Origin: Hippasteria phrygiana
Taxonomy: Eukaryota > Echinodermata > Asteroidea > Valvatida > Goniasteridae
Assembly (NCBI GenBank): GCA_037893225.1
Contig: JAZGUH010000113.1
Coordinates: 2,170,001-2,234,000, forward strand
Direction of reading: 5' to 3'
Length of the DNA stretch: 64,000 bases
Made by a program: the position numbers and the translations under genes. Below the pieces are notes generated by a model, which had not been told where the DNA came from, made no database searches, and was given only the letters and a program-made list of their open reading frames with translations. This document shows, piece after piece, positions 44,398 through 56,767 of the stretch. Within the stretch, counting starts at the first letter, position 1; each line of letters begins with the position of its first letter.

Positions 44398-45613
44398 GCT
44401 TTCACTACACTCCTGCACTTTAAACCAAATGCATGAATTGCACTGTGAGCAAATGTGGTATTTTTATTGGGTTGGGGGTGTGTAGGATTATAAAAAATTT
44501 GACTCTTTCTTCTCCAGCAATGCCGTGACATATAGGTTTACAATAAAAACAATTATTTGATTTTTACCTGAAGGTTGGAGACAGAAGGTCTCGCCTTGAC
44601 ATGGGGAGCCAGAAACTCCAGGTTTCACAGAATCCATTCTTGCCGGGGGGGTCTTCTTCTTAGCACCAGAACTACTAGGTAGGGGCTTCACCAACCTTGA
44701 AAATTGAGTCCGCAGTGATGTAATTTTCCTTGTTATGTCACCCACTGCAGACAAAAATAGAAAAAATTGTAAGATTATCAAATATTTATATATACATGCA
44801 GATATTTCACGCAGGTTCAAGGCTCTTTGGTGAAATGCAATATAAGAAATACTGTAACCTTTAACGAATAAATAAAATATATTATGTAAAGTTTATGTTC
44901 CAGAAAAAATATTTATTTGTGAATCAACATTCTAAGTATGTTGTTGCCCTTCCCACTGAATGCTATGTTTTTACTATGTTAAATACTGTGTTATTACTAT
45001 GTTAATGTTTGCACTAATTTATCTTTTATTGTCATACACATAGGAATGTTTTGTGGAATGTGTTTGACTAAATGTAGATAACAGTAATATTGCTGAAGAT
45101 GGATTTTGTGAAGTGCTGTTATTTGGAGAATGTAACAGTTCTAAGAAAACAACACATGCATTATTATTTCATTTAAAATCCATAAGGTAAAGAAAATGGT
45201 GTAAAAGGGAATCAAAATTTGCAAATTAGCTGGCAGCCAGTTTTGGTTGAGAAAAAACAACAGGTGGCAACCTTTAAAACAAATAGTGTAATACTAATAG
45301 ACCCCACCTATCTTAGAAAATGAGTTCTACATGCGAAGTCGCATGCGAACACGAGTGGCGAACACTGCAGCCGCTAGCGCATAGCCGGTCGGCCGGCTGC
45401 CTGCAATTAATGCAAAGCAGAGCAAGCAGCTTCGATCGCGAACTTACCAGTGCCCCTTCGGCCAGTAGTATAGATAGCTACCAGACTATTGTGCAACTTC
45501 ATGCAGCTCTTTTTCGTATGCGTGCGTGAAGAGAAAATGTTCCTCATTTTCATACAGATTTGACGCATGCGCACTAGTTTCCCCCATTTTTCGGGGGGAG
45601 ATTTTACAAGATT

Positions 45614-45720
45614 CCCAAGACGTTGTTACTGGCGGTTCGTGGCTATTAATAGTTCGTGGCTAATAACGCCCTCTCGCGGCGGCCGGTTATCGCGTATTAT
45701 ACGTAACAACGTCTTGAACC
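45614..45720. repeat. CCCAAGACGTTGTTAC MITE
   Basis: CCAAGACGTTGTTAC near the left end is complementary to GTAACAACGTCTTG near the right end, which is followed by AACCAAGAC as in the copy at 42582-42687. About 107 bp. Confidence 0.75.
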
Positions 45721-45833
45721 AAGACAACGGCAGTGCATGCCGTACTTCAGATTTTTGACATGAATAATCATGAGCTTGTCTGGTCCGACCCGCGCACATG
45801 ACCCGGCCGGCCGGCAACAGTCAGTCGCATTAA

Positions 45834-46433
45834 AGGGACACATTGCTTTGGATTTTGCGATTTGGGCTATAAAACTGAAATGGATATGGTTGAGAAGCCT
45901 TTTTAAAAGTAGAATATAAAGATTCACATAACTATCCCTTAAAATTGCGTGGTTTTTGTTTAATTTCGTGACAAATAACGGTCCGCCATTTTGTAGAACC
46001 AAATTTTTGACTCCACAAAATGGCGGACCATGTTCACCAGTCGTATTTCCAGTCGCAGCTGGTTGAAGTACGTTCTGTTGATCCATTTTGATGTGTGGCA
46101 CACGGCACACGGCACTGGCGATATGTGTCGCGAGGTAGAGAATGGTACCTTGCGATCATCTGATAGTTTTACAAGGCCACTGGCTGCGGCGCCAGCCTAA
46201 AAACTCTTACAGCGTATTTTGCGCATTATTTAGACAGTGGTATTTACTACTGGGTATAAGTCTATGTTTCGCGGGTCAGATGTCAGGGATCAGATGCCAA
46301 TTTTTTGTTTTGTAATCACTACTCACTAATTACAACACATTATACGTGTTATTTTGCATGAACAACTCTTATAAAAGATAAGGAACATTTCCAAACAGCA
46401 AAATTTCATGACATTTGAAGGCAATGTGTCCCT
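45834..46433. mobile_element. 600-bp TTAA-class element
   Basis: TTAA at 45830-45833 and 46434-46437 flanks inverted ends AGGGACACATTGC and GCAATGTGTCCCT. An internal hairpin at about 45979-46031 pairs GGTCCGCCATTTTGT with ACAAAATGGCGGACC. Non-coding. The AGGG start and TTAA duplication match the larger element at 28204-30208, suggesting the same superfamily (probably Kolobok). Confidence 0.75.
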
Positions 46434-46681
46434 TTAATGTGCATGTCGTGTCATTCGCTGTCAGTACGGATCGAAGATATTTTTTCACCTTTTCTCGAAA
46501 ATTGGAACCGCTTCAGGCGATTTTTTGCTTGGCGCACACAAGGTGAGGATGTAAATGAGGCTTAGTGGGATTTTTGGGGAAAACCGTTCAGCGGTTTTCG
46601 TGCGCACAGTAGAAACGTGAGTGCATGGGAATGACTTTCTTATTCTTGCTGTACTAGCCTATGGGAAAAATCGGCGTCTTT

Positions 46682-46710
46682 CTATGGGGTTCCTGTCGGG
46701 AACCCCATAG
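46682..46710. repeat. Hairpin
   Basis: CTATGGGGTTCC and GGAACCCCATAG-type arms (CTATGGGGTTCCTG / CGGGAACCCCATAG) form a stem with a tiny loop. It could be a small inverted repeat remnant. Confidence 0.55.
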
Positions 46711-46947
46711 TTCTAGGGGTAGGTTACCTCCATGGTGTGAAGTTCAACTTTCAACTTTAACCATGTTAACGTTACCTGATATCCCAAGAACAGATGAACA
46801 TTCCTCGATGGATTGCTTCTTCAGCTGCCTGTTGCTGTATCCCCTGGAGGATACATCAAACAGGCAGCTTCTGAGATTCCACATCTCCACAAGTGTATTC
46901 TCTTTTTCTTGGGTCCAAGGACCGGTGCACTCCGAATTCTCCGCCAT

Positions 46948-47406
46948 TTTTATTGCACGAAAGCGTGATTTTCTCTTTTAATGGAAGGCCAATTGAAACA
47001 AAAAATAGTGTCACAAAAACATTTACCTAAGAGGTAAAAACTTAAAGAAATCACATTGGATTTTTTTTTTAATCTATCCTAGTTGTTTGTTAATCAAATT
47101 CAATTATTTTTTATCTGAATTACTTATTACAATTAATAACAAAAATTTAACATAATAAATTTTGCATTTCCTTTTTGTTTCACACTGGCGGGCCATACCA
47201 TCCAGACAACAAGTCCCCGACTACTAGCTAATCAGTCGTAAAGATTAGACTGCGTCGCCGACCATGTACCAGTCGGCGTCTGATGCCCGACTCCTGACGT
47301 TAAATCTAACACTGCACTGAGTAACAGCCGGCCTGGTGGGATCGGGAGAAATGACGACCGTCATGACCGTTTCAGCCCATTATCGCCGGATGTCAGTTGT
47401 GTAATT
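46948..47406. other. No gene recognised
   Basis: AT-rich to 47180, then a GC-richer 200 bp with no feature I can name. The Helitron-like array starts immediately after. Confidence 0.4.
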
Positions 47407-47552
47407 GGCTGTTTCGAAAGAGTTCGAAACAGCCCTTGTTTTCGTTAAGATTTTTTTTTTTTTCTTTTTTTTTTGGCTTTTCCGCAAAGTTGCGGAAAAG
47501 CCTTTGTTTCTGTTAAGATTTTTTGGCTTTTTCGCAAAGTTGCGGAAAAGCC
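47407..47552 (+). repeat. Three 5'-end hairpins
   Basis: Hairpins at 47407-47434, 47475-47502 and 47525-47552 have the form GGCT-stem-loop-stem-AGCC. Each is followed by C/T-TTGTTT-T/C-TGTTAAGA or CTTGTTTTCGTTAAGA and then a T run. Stem sequences differ between copies but remain paired. Confidence 0.75.
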
Positions 47553-47596
47553 TTTGTTTCTGTTAAGATTTTTTTTTTCTTTTTTCTTTTTCTTTT

Positions 47597-49410
47597 TGGG
47601 TACCCAATCCCATAGACTTTGTACATGGTTCCTTCTGCCCTGTACTTTTAACAGAAAACAAAGTCGTATTCCCATAAAACTTAACATAGATGAAGACCTC
47701 ATAGCATAGATGTATGTAGAACAATGACGTCATGATGACGTCATCACGTGATTTTTTATGAATTTTTGAAATTTGAAAATCGTAACATTCTTTTCAATAT
47801 ATCTAGCGAACAAAACAAGATATTTTCAAAATTCTTTTTGTTATAGCTTTGGTATGTCTCAAAGATATGCCCTAAAAGGCGAAAATTGTGTGACGTCATG
47901 ATGACGTCATCAAAAATATGTTTTTTTTTAAACGCATGTAAGGGTCAATCCGATTACAAAAATGTATACATTGAATTTTCCTGTACCTAATTCCAAAATT
48001 TCATGATCGTGGCTCACTCAAGTAAGAAATGACAGCCATTTCAAAATTTAGACCAAATTCAATATAACACAAAGGAATTCTGGGACGGGCAGATAACCAT
48101 GGCTATTATGTGCTTGCTGTTTATAAAAGGGGTTGATTTCTAGTCTTTTTTCAAGTAGCTGAATTTTTGAAGTTTTAAAACCGTAACATTCTTTTCAATA
48201 TATCTAGCGAACAAAACAAGATATTTTCAAAATTCTTTTTGTTATAGCTTTGGTATGTCTCAAAGATATGCCCTAAAAGGCGAACATTGTGTGACGTCAT
48301 GATGACGTCATCAACAAATCTTTTTTTTTTAACGCATGTAAGGGTCAATCCGATTACAAAAATGTATACATTGAAGTTTTCTGTACGTAATTCCAATATT
48401 TCGTGATCGTGGCTCACTCAAGTAAGAAATAACAGCCATTTCAAAATTTAGACCAAATTCAATATAACACAAAGGAATTCTGGGAAGGGCTGATAACCAT
48501 GGCTTAAATGTGCATGTTGTTTATAAAAAGGGTTGATTTGTAGTCTTTTTTCAAGTCGCTGAATTTTTGAAGTTTTATATCGTAACATTCTTTTCAATAT
48601 ATCTAGCGAACAAAACAAGATATTTTTAAAATTCTTTTTGTTATAGCTTTGGTATGTCTCAAAGATATGCCATAAAAAGCGAAAATTGTGTGACGTCATG
48701 ATGACGTCATAAACAAATTCTTTTTGCAAGTCGCTAGAATATTGCCCATAGCATTTGTAAACTTTTTCTTTCTTACCGGCCACTTTGGCTACTTTTAAAC
48801 TTGGCAGACACTTACCCCAACTGCTCACAATGTCTGCCGAACTTTTACGTCATGATGACGTCATCACATGTCACGTGACGTCATCTTAAAGGGGCATTTT
48901 TTGAAGCCATATATCTACAAAAGTACAAGTTCGATTAAGTTAAAATGTAATATCTAGGTATCCCAGTAGTTTTATAAATGAAAATTGACATGACGTTATG
49001 ATGACGTCATCACATGTGACGTCATCTTAAAGGGGCAGTTTTTGAAGGCGCATATCTACAGAAGTACATGTCTAGACTTTCTAGACGTCACTTTGGTCAT
49101 AAAAAAACTTTGGATCTTAGTCAGTTAGCATACACATAGACATAGCAAAGATGTGTGCTGCAGAGTGACGTCATCATGACGTCATCGTGTGTCACGTGAC
49201 GTCAACTTAAAGGTTCAATTTTTAAAGTCCAATATCTCCCGAAGTAAATGTGGGATTTCATTTCGGACTGAAGTTTTGTTTATGTAAAGACAAGGATGTG
49301 TTACATGTGAAAATTGGGTGACGTCACGATGACGTCATCATGTCATGTTTTTTTTAATATTGAATTTTTGCATTTTTAACCTTTTTTTCAAGATATCTAG
49401 CGAACGAAAC
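47597..49410 (+). repeat. CRE minisatellite body, first segment
   Basis: Starts GGGTACCCAATCCCATAGAC. Successive units contain TGACGTCATGATGACGTCA followed by AT-rich sequence with AATATATCTAGCGAACAAAA and TTGTTATAGCTTTGGTATGT. Further right the units change to a type with CATCTTAAAGGGGCA. Short ORFs here are repeat shadows. Confidence 0.85.
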
Positions 49411-51226
49411 AAGGTATTTTCTAAATTGTTTTGTTAATAGCTTTGGTATGTGACATAGATATGCACCAAGTTGGGTCATTTGCGTGATGTCATCGTGACG
49501 TAATCAAAATTGTGGTGTTTTTAATACACATAAACAAGATGCGATTGTAATAAAAATCGGTGTGCAGCTAAAGTATGATTACTATATGCCAAATATGAAG
49601 TGACATCATCATGACGTCATCGAATGTCATGACGTCATCTTAAAGCTGCAATTTTCAAAGTCCTATATCTCTAGAACTAAAACTGGGATCGGGTTGATAG
49701 TTTTAGTTGTATACAGACAGGAACGTATTATATCTGTTAAAAAACAGGGAACGTATTAAAAATAGGGTAACTCATAATAACCTCATCATTTGATCCTTGA
49801 ATATTTCCATTTTTAAAATACTTATCTGCTTATTAACTTATCTGCCGAACACAACAAAGTATTTCCAACATTATTTTCCTATTACCTTAGCTATGCCATA
49901 TAGATATGCACCAAGTTGTCATTTGTGTGACGCCATCATGTGTCACGTGACATGACTTAACGGTTGAGTACGCATTTTGCGTAAACAATTACCATATTTT
50001 ACGTGAGCTAAGAAAATTGAAATAGACCATACAAACAATGAAATTTTATTCTTAATCAACAAGAAAACGAAAAAGCTATGTGTTCTGTTCTACAACAGAC
50101 GCAAAATTTATTTTTATTTTTGGGTACCTGGTCCAATAGACTTTGTACACGTTTCCTTCGTGCATGTACTTTTAACAGAAAACAAAGTCGTATTCCCATA
50201 AAACTGAACCTATGTGAAGACCTCATAGTGAAGATGTGTCCCGAACATAGACGTCATGATGACGTCATCAGGGTTCACGTGTCGTTATCTTGAAGGTGCG
50301 TTTTTGAAGGGCCCATATCTAGAGAACCGTATGTCCGATTGACTTCAAAATTTCTATGTGGGTAGGCATGCAGGCATGTGTTATAGATGGAAATTGACGT
50401 GACGTCATGATGACGTCATCATGCGATTTTATATTAATGTTTAAGTTTTTGGACCTTTGAGCCATATCTCATCAACGGAACATGCTAATTTCGAAATTCT
50501 TTTTGCAATAGGTTTGTTAGGTCGTAGATACAATGTGAAAAATGTGCTTTTTTAAAACACGTATAAGAGTAGGTCTGATCATCATGAAAATCTGTGGGTG
50601 GGTAGATATTGTCACTAGCATCCAAAATCCGAAGTGACGTCATTGTGACATCAGCGGCTGATTTTCTATAAATTTTTCAATGTTTCAAATTTCAATGTAC
50701 TCTCCAAATTTGACACTGTCATTGATCAGATTGACTCCAATCTTGATACAGAACAAGACCACATTGCGAAAGTTTGCTTTCACAAGCGCCCTATTGATGA
50801 CGTCATAATGGGCCACGTGACGTCATCTTAAAGGAACATTTTTGAAGAGCCCATATCTAAAGAACCGTAGGGCCGATTGACTTCAAAGTTGCTATGCAGG
50901 TAGGCCAGCATGTGGTATAGTTGAAAATAATGTTTTTTGTTTTTGCACATTAAAGCCAATATCTCATTAACGGAACATGCTAAATTCGAAATTATTTTTG
51001 TAACAGGTCTGTTAGGTCATATATATTTCAAAATGAATACAAAAATTGTGACGTCATAATGACGTCATCAAAGGCATGATTTCTTGAAAGACATCAGGGT
51101 AGGTCTCATCGCCATGAAACTTGGTGCTTAGATTTGTCAATAGTAAGCAAAAGTCGAAGTGACATCATACAAAATAATACGGAAAAGCCCTATGTTCTGT
51201 TCATCAAACAGAACATAGACCTCTAG
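49411..51226 (+). repeat. 1.82-kb block, copy 1
   Basis: Nearly identical to 51472-53288 (offset about 2,060 bp). It contains a degenerate unit start near 50123 (GGGTACCTGGTCCAATAGAC). It ends in a hairpin at 51190-51218 with arms CTATGTTCTGTT/AACAGAACATAG, then CTAG. Confidence 0.9.
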
Positions 51227-51471
51227 TTTTTTTCTTTTTTCTTTTTCTTTTTGGGTACCCAATCCCATAGACTTTGTACATGGTTCCTTCTGCCCTGTAC
51301 TTTTAACAGAAAACAAAGTCGTATTCCCATAAAACTTAACATAGATGAAGACCTCATAGCATAGATGTATGTAGAACAATGACGTCATGGTGACGTCATC
51401 ACGTGATTTTTTATGAATTTTTGAAATTTGAAAATCGTAACATTCTTTTCAATATATCTAGCGAACAAAAC

Positions 51472-53288
51472 AAGGTATTTTCTAAATTGTTTTGTTAATA
51501 GCTTTGGTATGTGACATAGATATGCACCAAGTTGGGTCATTTGCGTGATGTCATCGTGACGTAATCAAAATTGTGGTGTTTTTAATACACATAAACAAGA
51601 TGCGATTGTAATAAAAATCGGTGTGCAGCTAAAGTATGATTACTATATGCCAAATATGAAGTGACATCATCATGACGTCATCGAATGTCATGACGTCATC
51701 TTAAAGCTGCAATTTTCAAAGTCCTATATCTCTAGAACTAAAACTGGGATCGGGTTGATAGTTTTAGTTGTATACAGACAGGAACGTATTATATCTGTTA
51801 AAAAACAGGGAACGTATTAAAAATAGGGTAACTCATAATAACCTCATCATTTGATCCTTGAATATTTCCATTTTTAAAATACTTATCTGCTTATTAACTT
51901 ATCTGCCGAACACAACAAAGTATTTCCAACATTATTTTCCTATTACCTTAGCTATGCCATATAGATATGCACCAAGTTGTCATTTGTGTGAGGCCATCAT
52001 GTGTCACGTGACATGACTTAACGGTTGAGTACGCATTTTGCGTAAACAATTACCATATTTTACGTGAGCTAAGAAAATTGAAATAGACCATACAAACAAT
52101 GAAATTTTATTCTTAATCAACAAGAAAACGAAAAAGCTATGTGTTCTGTTCTACAACAGACGCAAAATTTATTTTTATTTTTGGGTACCTGGTCCAATAG
52201 ACTTTGTACACGTTTCCTTCGTGCATGTACTTTTAACAGAAAACAAAGTCGTATTCCCATAAAACTGAACCTATGTGAAGACCTCATAGTGAAGATGTGT
52301 CCCGAACATAGACGTCATCATGACGTCATCAGGGTTCACGTGTCGTTATCTTGAAGGTGCGTTTTTGAAGGGCCCATATCTAGAGAACCGTATGTCCGAT
52401 TGACTTCAAAATTTCTATGTGGGTAGGCAGGCATGTGTTATAGATGGAAATTGACGTGACGTCATGATGACGTCATCATGCGATTTTATATTAATGTTTA
52501 AGTTTTTGGACCTTTGAGCCATATCTCATCAACGGAACATGCTAATTTCGAAATTCTTTTTGCAATAGGTTTGTTAGGTCGTAGATACAATGTGAAAAAT
52601 GTGCTTTTTTTAAACACGTATAAGAGTAGGTCTGATCATCATGAAAATCTGTGGGTGGGTAGATATTGTCACTAGCATCCAAAATCCGAAGTGACGTCAT
52701 TGTGACATCAGCGGCTGATTTTCTATGAATTTTTCAATGTTTCAAATTTCAATGTACTCTCCAAATTTGACACTGTCATTGATCAGATTGACTCCAATCT
52801 TGATACAGAACAAGACCACATTGCGAAAGTTTGCTTTCACAAGCGCCCTATTGATGACGTCATAATGGGCCACGTAATGTCATCTTAAAGGAACATTTTT
52901 GAAGAGCCCATATCTAAAGAACCGTAGGGCCTTTTGACTTCAAAGTTGCTATGCAGGTAGGCCAGCATGTGGTATAGTTGAAAATAATGTTTTTTGTTTT
53001 TGCACATTAAATTAAAGCCAATATCTCATTAACGGAACATGCTAAATTCGAAATTATTTTTGTAACAGGTCTGTTAGGTCATATATATTTCAAAATGAAT
53101 ACAAAAATTGTGACGTCATAATGACGTCATCAAAGGCATGATTTCTTGAAAGACATAAGGGTAGGTCTCATCGCCATGAAACTTGGTGCTTAGATTTGTC
53201 AATAGTAAGCAAAAGTCGAAGTGACATCATACAAAATAATACGGAAAAGCCCTATGTTCTGTTCATCAAACAGAACATAGACCTCTAG
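51472..53288 (+). repeat. 1.82-kb block, copy 2
   Basis: Near-identical to 49411-51226 with small indels, including the terminal hairpin at 53252-53280 and CTAG at 53285-53288. The high identity implies recent duplication or conversion. Confidence 0.9.
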
Positions 53289-53295
53289 TTTTTTT

Positions 53296-53381
53296 GGCTG
53301 TTTTGGAAACTTTTCCAAAACAGCCCTTGTTTTCGTTAAGATTTTTTTTTTGGCTGTTTTGGAAACTTTTCCAAAACAGCC
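53296..53381 (+). repeat. Two adjacent 5'-end hairpins
   Basis: Perfect hairpins at 53296-53325 and 53352-53381 (GGCTGTTTTGG arm, AAAC loop region, CCAAAACAGCC arm). They are separated by CTTGTTTTCGTTAAGA and a T run and lie directly after the preceding CTAG. Confidence 0.85.
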
Positions 53382-53451
53382 CTTGTTTTCGTTAAGATTT
53401 TTTTTTTTTTCTTTTTTTTTTTTTTTTCTTTTTTTTGTTCTTCTTTTTCAG

Positions 53452-54582
53452 CCAAAATGCCCATAGCATTTGTACACGTTTTCTTTCTTACTGGCACTTT
53501 GGCTACTTTTATGCTGCCGATTGGCTTTAAACTTGGCAGACACTTAGACTAACTGCTCAGAATGTATGCCGAACATTTACGTCATGATGACGTCATCACG
53601 TGATTTTTTATGAATTTTTGAAATTTTGAAATCGTAAAATTCTTTTCAATATATCTAGCGAACAAAACAAGATATTTTCAAAATTCTTTTTGTTATAGCT
53701 TCGGTATGTCTCAAAGATATGCACTAAAAGGGACAAAAATGTGTGATGTCATGATGACGTCATCAAAAATGTGCTTTTTTAAAACACATATAAGGATAGG
53801 TCCGATCGTCATGCAAATTGGTGGGTAGGTAGATACTGTCACTGGGATGCTGAATCCAAAGTGACGTCATGATGACGTCATCACGTGATTTTTTATGAAT
53901 TTTTCAAAATTTGAAAATCGTAACATTCTTTTCAATATATCTAGCGAACAAAACAAGATATTTTCAAAATTCTTTTTGTTATAGCTTTGGTATGTCTCAA
54001 AGATATGCCCTAAAAAGGAAAAAAATGTGTGACGTCATGATGACGTCATCAAAAATGTGCTTTTTAAAAACACATATAAGGATAGGCCCGATCGTCATGA
54101 AAATTGGTGGGTAGGTAGATACTGCCACCAGCATGCCAAATCTGAAATGACGTCATGATGACGTCATCATGTGATTTGTTATGAATTTTTGAAATTTTGA
54201 AATCGTAAAATTCTTTTAAATATATCTGGCAAACAAAACAAGATATTTTTAAAATTCTTTTTGTTATAGCTTTGGTAGGTCCCAAAGATATGCCCTAAAA
54301 AGGAAAAAAATGTGTGACGTCATGATGACATCATCAAAAATGTGCTTTTTAAAAACACATATAAGGATAGGTCCGATCGTCATGAAAATTGGTGGGTAGG
54401 TAGATACTGTCACTAGCATGCAAAATCTGAAATGATGTCATGATGACGATGTCATGATGACGTAATCGGCATTTTTTTTAATGATTTTTGAAATTTTTGA
54501 AATTTCATTTTAATCACAAAATTTTACACCAAAAAACAAAACAGCCCTGTGTTTGTCCACAAACACTGTACCAGATGTCTAG
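53452..54582 (+). repeat. Block A of the array
   Basis: Begins CCAAAATGCCCATAGCATTT after TTTTTCAG and ends in hairpin GTGTTTGTCCACAAACAC (54549-54566) and CTAG. Contains about seven paired-CRE units. Near-identical blocks start at 54628, 55682 and 59490. Confidence 0.9.
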
Positions 54583-54627
54583 TTTTCTTTTTTTTTTTTT
54601 TTTCTTTTTTTTGTTCTTCTTTTTCAG

Positions 54628-55648
54628 CCAAAATGCCCATAGCATTTGTACACGTTTTCTTTCTTACTGGCACTTTGGCTACTTTTATGCTGCCGATTGG
54701 CTTTAAACTTGGCAGACACTTAGACTAACTGCTCAGAATGTATGCCGAACATTTACGTCATGATGACGTCATCACGTGATTTTTTATGAATTTTTGAAAT
54801 TTTGAAATCGTAAAATTCTTTTCAATATATCTAGCGAACAAAACAAGATATTTTCAAAATTCTTTTTGTTATAGCTTCGGTATGTCTCAAAGATATGCAC
54901 TAAAAGGGACAAAAATGTGTGATGTCATGATGACGTCATCAAAAATGTGCTTTTTTAAAACACATATAAGGATAGGTCCGATCGTCATGCAAATTGGTGG
55001 GTAGGTAGATACTGTCACTGGGATGCTGAATCCAAAGTGACGTCATGATGACGTCATCACGTGATTTTTTATGAATTTTTCAAAATTTGAAAATCGTAAC
55101 ATTCTTTTCAATATATCTAGCGAACAAAACAAGATATTTTCAAAATTCTTTTTGTTATAGCTTTGGTATGTCTCAAAGATATGCCCTAAAAAGGAAAAAA
55201 ATGTGTGACGTCATGATGACGTCATCAAAAATGTGCTTTTTAAAAACACATATAAGGATAGGCCCGATCGTCATGAAAATTGGTGGGTAGGTAGATACTG
55301 CCACCAGCATGCCAAATCTGAAATGACGTCATGATGACGTCATCATGTGATTTGTTATGAATTTTTGAAATTTTGAAATCGTAAAATTCTTTTAAATATA
55401 TCTGGCAAACAAAACAAGATATTTTTAAAATTCTTTTTGTTATAGCTTTGGTAGGTCTCAAAGATATGCCCTAAAAAGGAAAAAAATGTGTGACGTCATG
55501 ATGACATCATCAAAAATGTGCTTTTTAAAAACACATATAAGGATAGGTCCGATCGTCATGAAAATTGGTGGGTAGGTAGATACTGTCACTAGCATGCAAA
55601 ATCTGAAATGATGTCATGATGACGATGTCATGATGACGTAATCGGCAT
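54628..55648 (+). repeat. Block B, lacking its 3' end
   Basis: Near-identical to block A but stops in the T run after GACGTAATCGGCA and runs straight into the next pyrimidine tract, without hairpin or CTAG. Confidence 0.88.
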
Positions 55649-55681
55649 TTTTTTTTTCTTTTTTTTGTTCTTCTTTTTCAG

Positions 55682-56745
55682 CCAAAATGCCCATAGCATT
55701 TGTACACGTTTTCTTTCTTACTGGCACTTTGGCTACTTTTATGGTGCCGATTGGCTTTAAACTTGGCAGACACTTAGACTAACTGCTCAGAATGTATGCC
55801 GAACATTTACGTCATGATGACGTCATCACGTGATTTTTTATGAATTTTTGAAATTTTGAAATCGTAAAATTCTTTTCAATATATCTAGCGAACAAAACAA
55901 GATATTTTCAAAATTCTTTTTGTTATAGCTTCGGTATGTCTCAAAGATATGCACTAAAAGGGACAAAAATGTGTGATGTCATGATGACGTCATCAAAAAT
56001 GTGCTTTTTTAAAACACATATAAGGATAGGTCCGATCGTCATGCAAATTGGTGGGTAGGTAGATACTGTCACTGGGATGCTGAATCCAAAGTGACGTCAT
56101 GATGACGTCATCACGTGATTTTTTATGAATTTTTCAAAATTTGAAAATCGTAACATTCTTTTCAATATATCTAGCGAACAAAACAAGATATTTTCAAAAT
56201 TCTTTTTGTTATAGCTTTGGTATGTCTCAAAGATATGCCCTAAAAAGGAAAAAAATGTGTGACGTCATGATGACGTCATCAAAAATGTGCTTTTTAAAAA
56301 CACATATAAGGATAGGCCCGATCGTCATGAAAATTGGTGGGTAGGTAGATACTGCCACCAGCATGCCAAATCTGAAATGACGTCATGATGACGTCATCAT
56401 GTGATTTGTTATGAATTTTTGAAATTTTGAAATCGTAAAATTCTTTTAAATATATCTGGCAAACAAAACAAGATATTTTTAAAATTCTTTTTGTTATAGC
56501 TTTGGTAGGTCTCAAAGATATGCCCTAAAAAGGAAAAAAATGTGTGACGTCATGATGACATCATCAAAAATGTGCTTTTTAAAAACACATATAAGGATAG
56601 GTCCGATCGTCATGAAAATTGGTGGGTAGGTAGATACTGTCACTAGCATGCAAAATCTGAAATGATGTCATGATGACGATGTCATGATGACGTAATCGGC
56701 ATTTTTTTTAATGATTTTTGAAATTTTTGAAATTTCATTTTAATT
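55682..56745 (+). repeat. Block C, lacking its 3' end
   Basis: Near-identical to blocks A and B. It continues to GAAATTTCATTTTAAT and then joins the next pyrimidine tract, so the terminal hairpin is missing. Confidence 0.88.
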
Positions 56746-56767
56746 TCTTTTTTTTTTTCTTTTTCAG

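Larger units (their letters stand above)
44745..46775 (-). other. Intron 1 of the minus-strand MADF gene
   Basis: Intron bounded by GTAACG and TTTTTGTCTGCAG on the minus strand. It contains a CCAAGACGTTGTTAC MITE, a TTAA-flanked element and a hairpin at 46682-46710. No coding signal seen otherwise. Confidence 0.55.
43306..46947 (-). pseudogene. MADF-domain gene, three exons, decayed
   Basis: Minus-strand exons: 46947-46776, 44744-44568 and 43545-43306. Exon 1 starts at ATG and encodes the first half of MADF (WTQEKENTLVEMWNLRSCLF), ending before donor GTAACG. Exon 2 (acceptor TTTTTGTCTGCAG) joins in phase 1 and gives ITRKITSLRTQFSRLVK. After a C run its coding signal moves to another frame with one in-frame TGA, ending AP-HVKARPSVSNLQ before donor GTAAAA. 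Exon 3 (acceptor TTTTCCAG) joins in phase 0 with an acidic tail, KKKKNR, an in-frame TAG, then EEEDISVIKSLQKFLEEPED. MADF-like proteins accompany Harbinger transposases as DNA-binding partners, so this may be the element's second gene rather than a host gene. Lesions: one frameshift and two stops. Confidence 0.72.
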
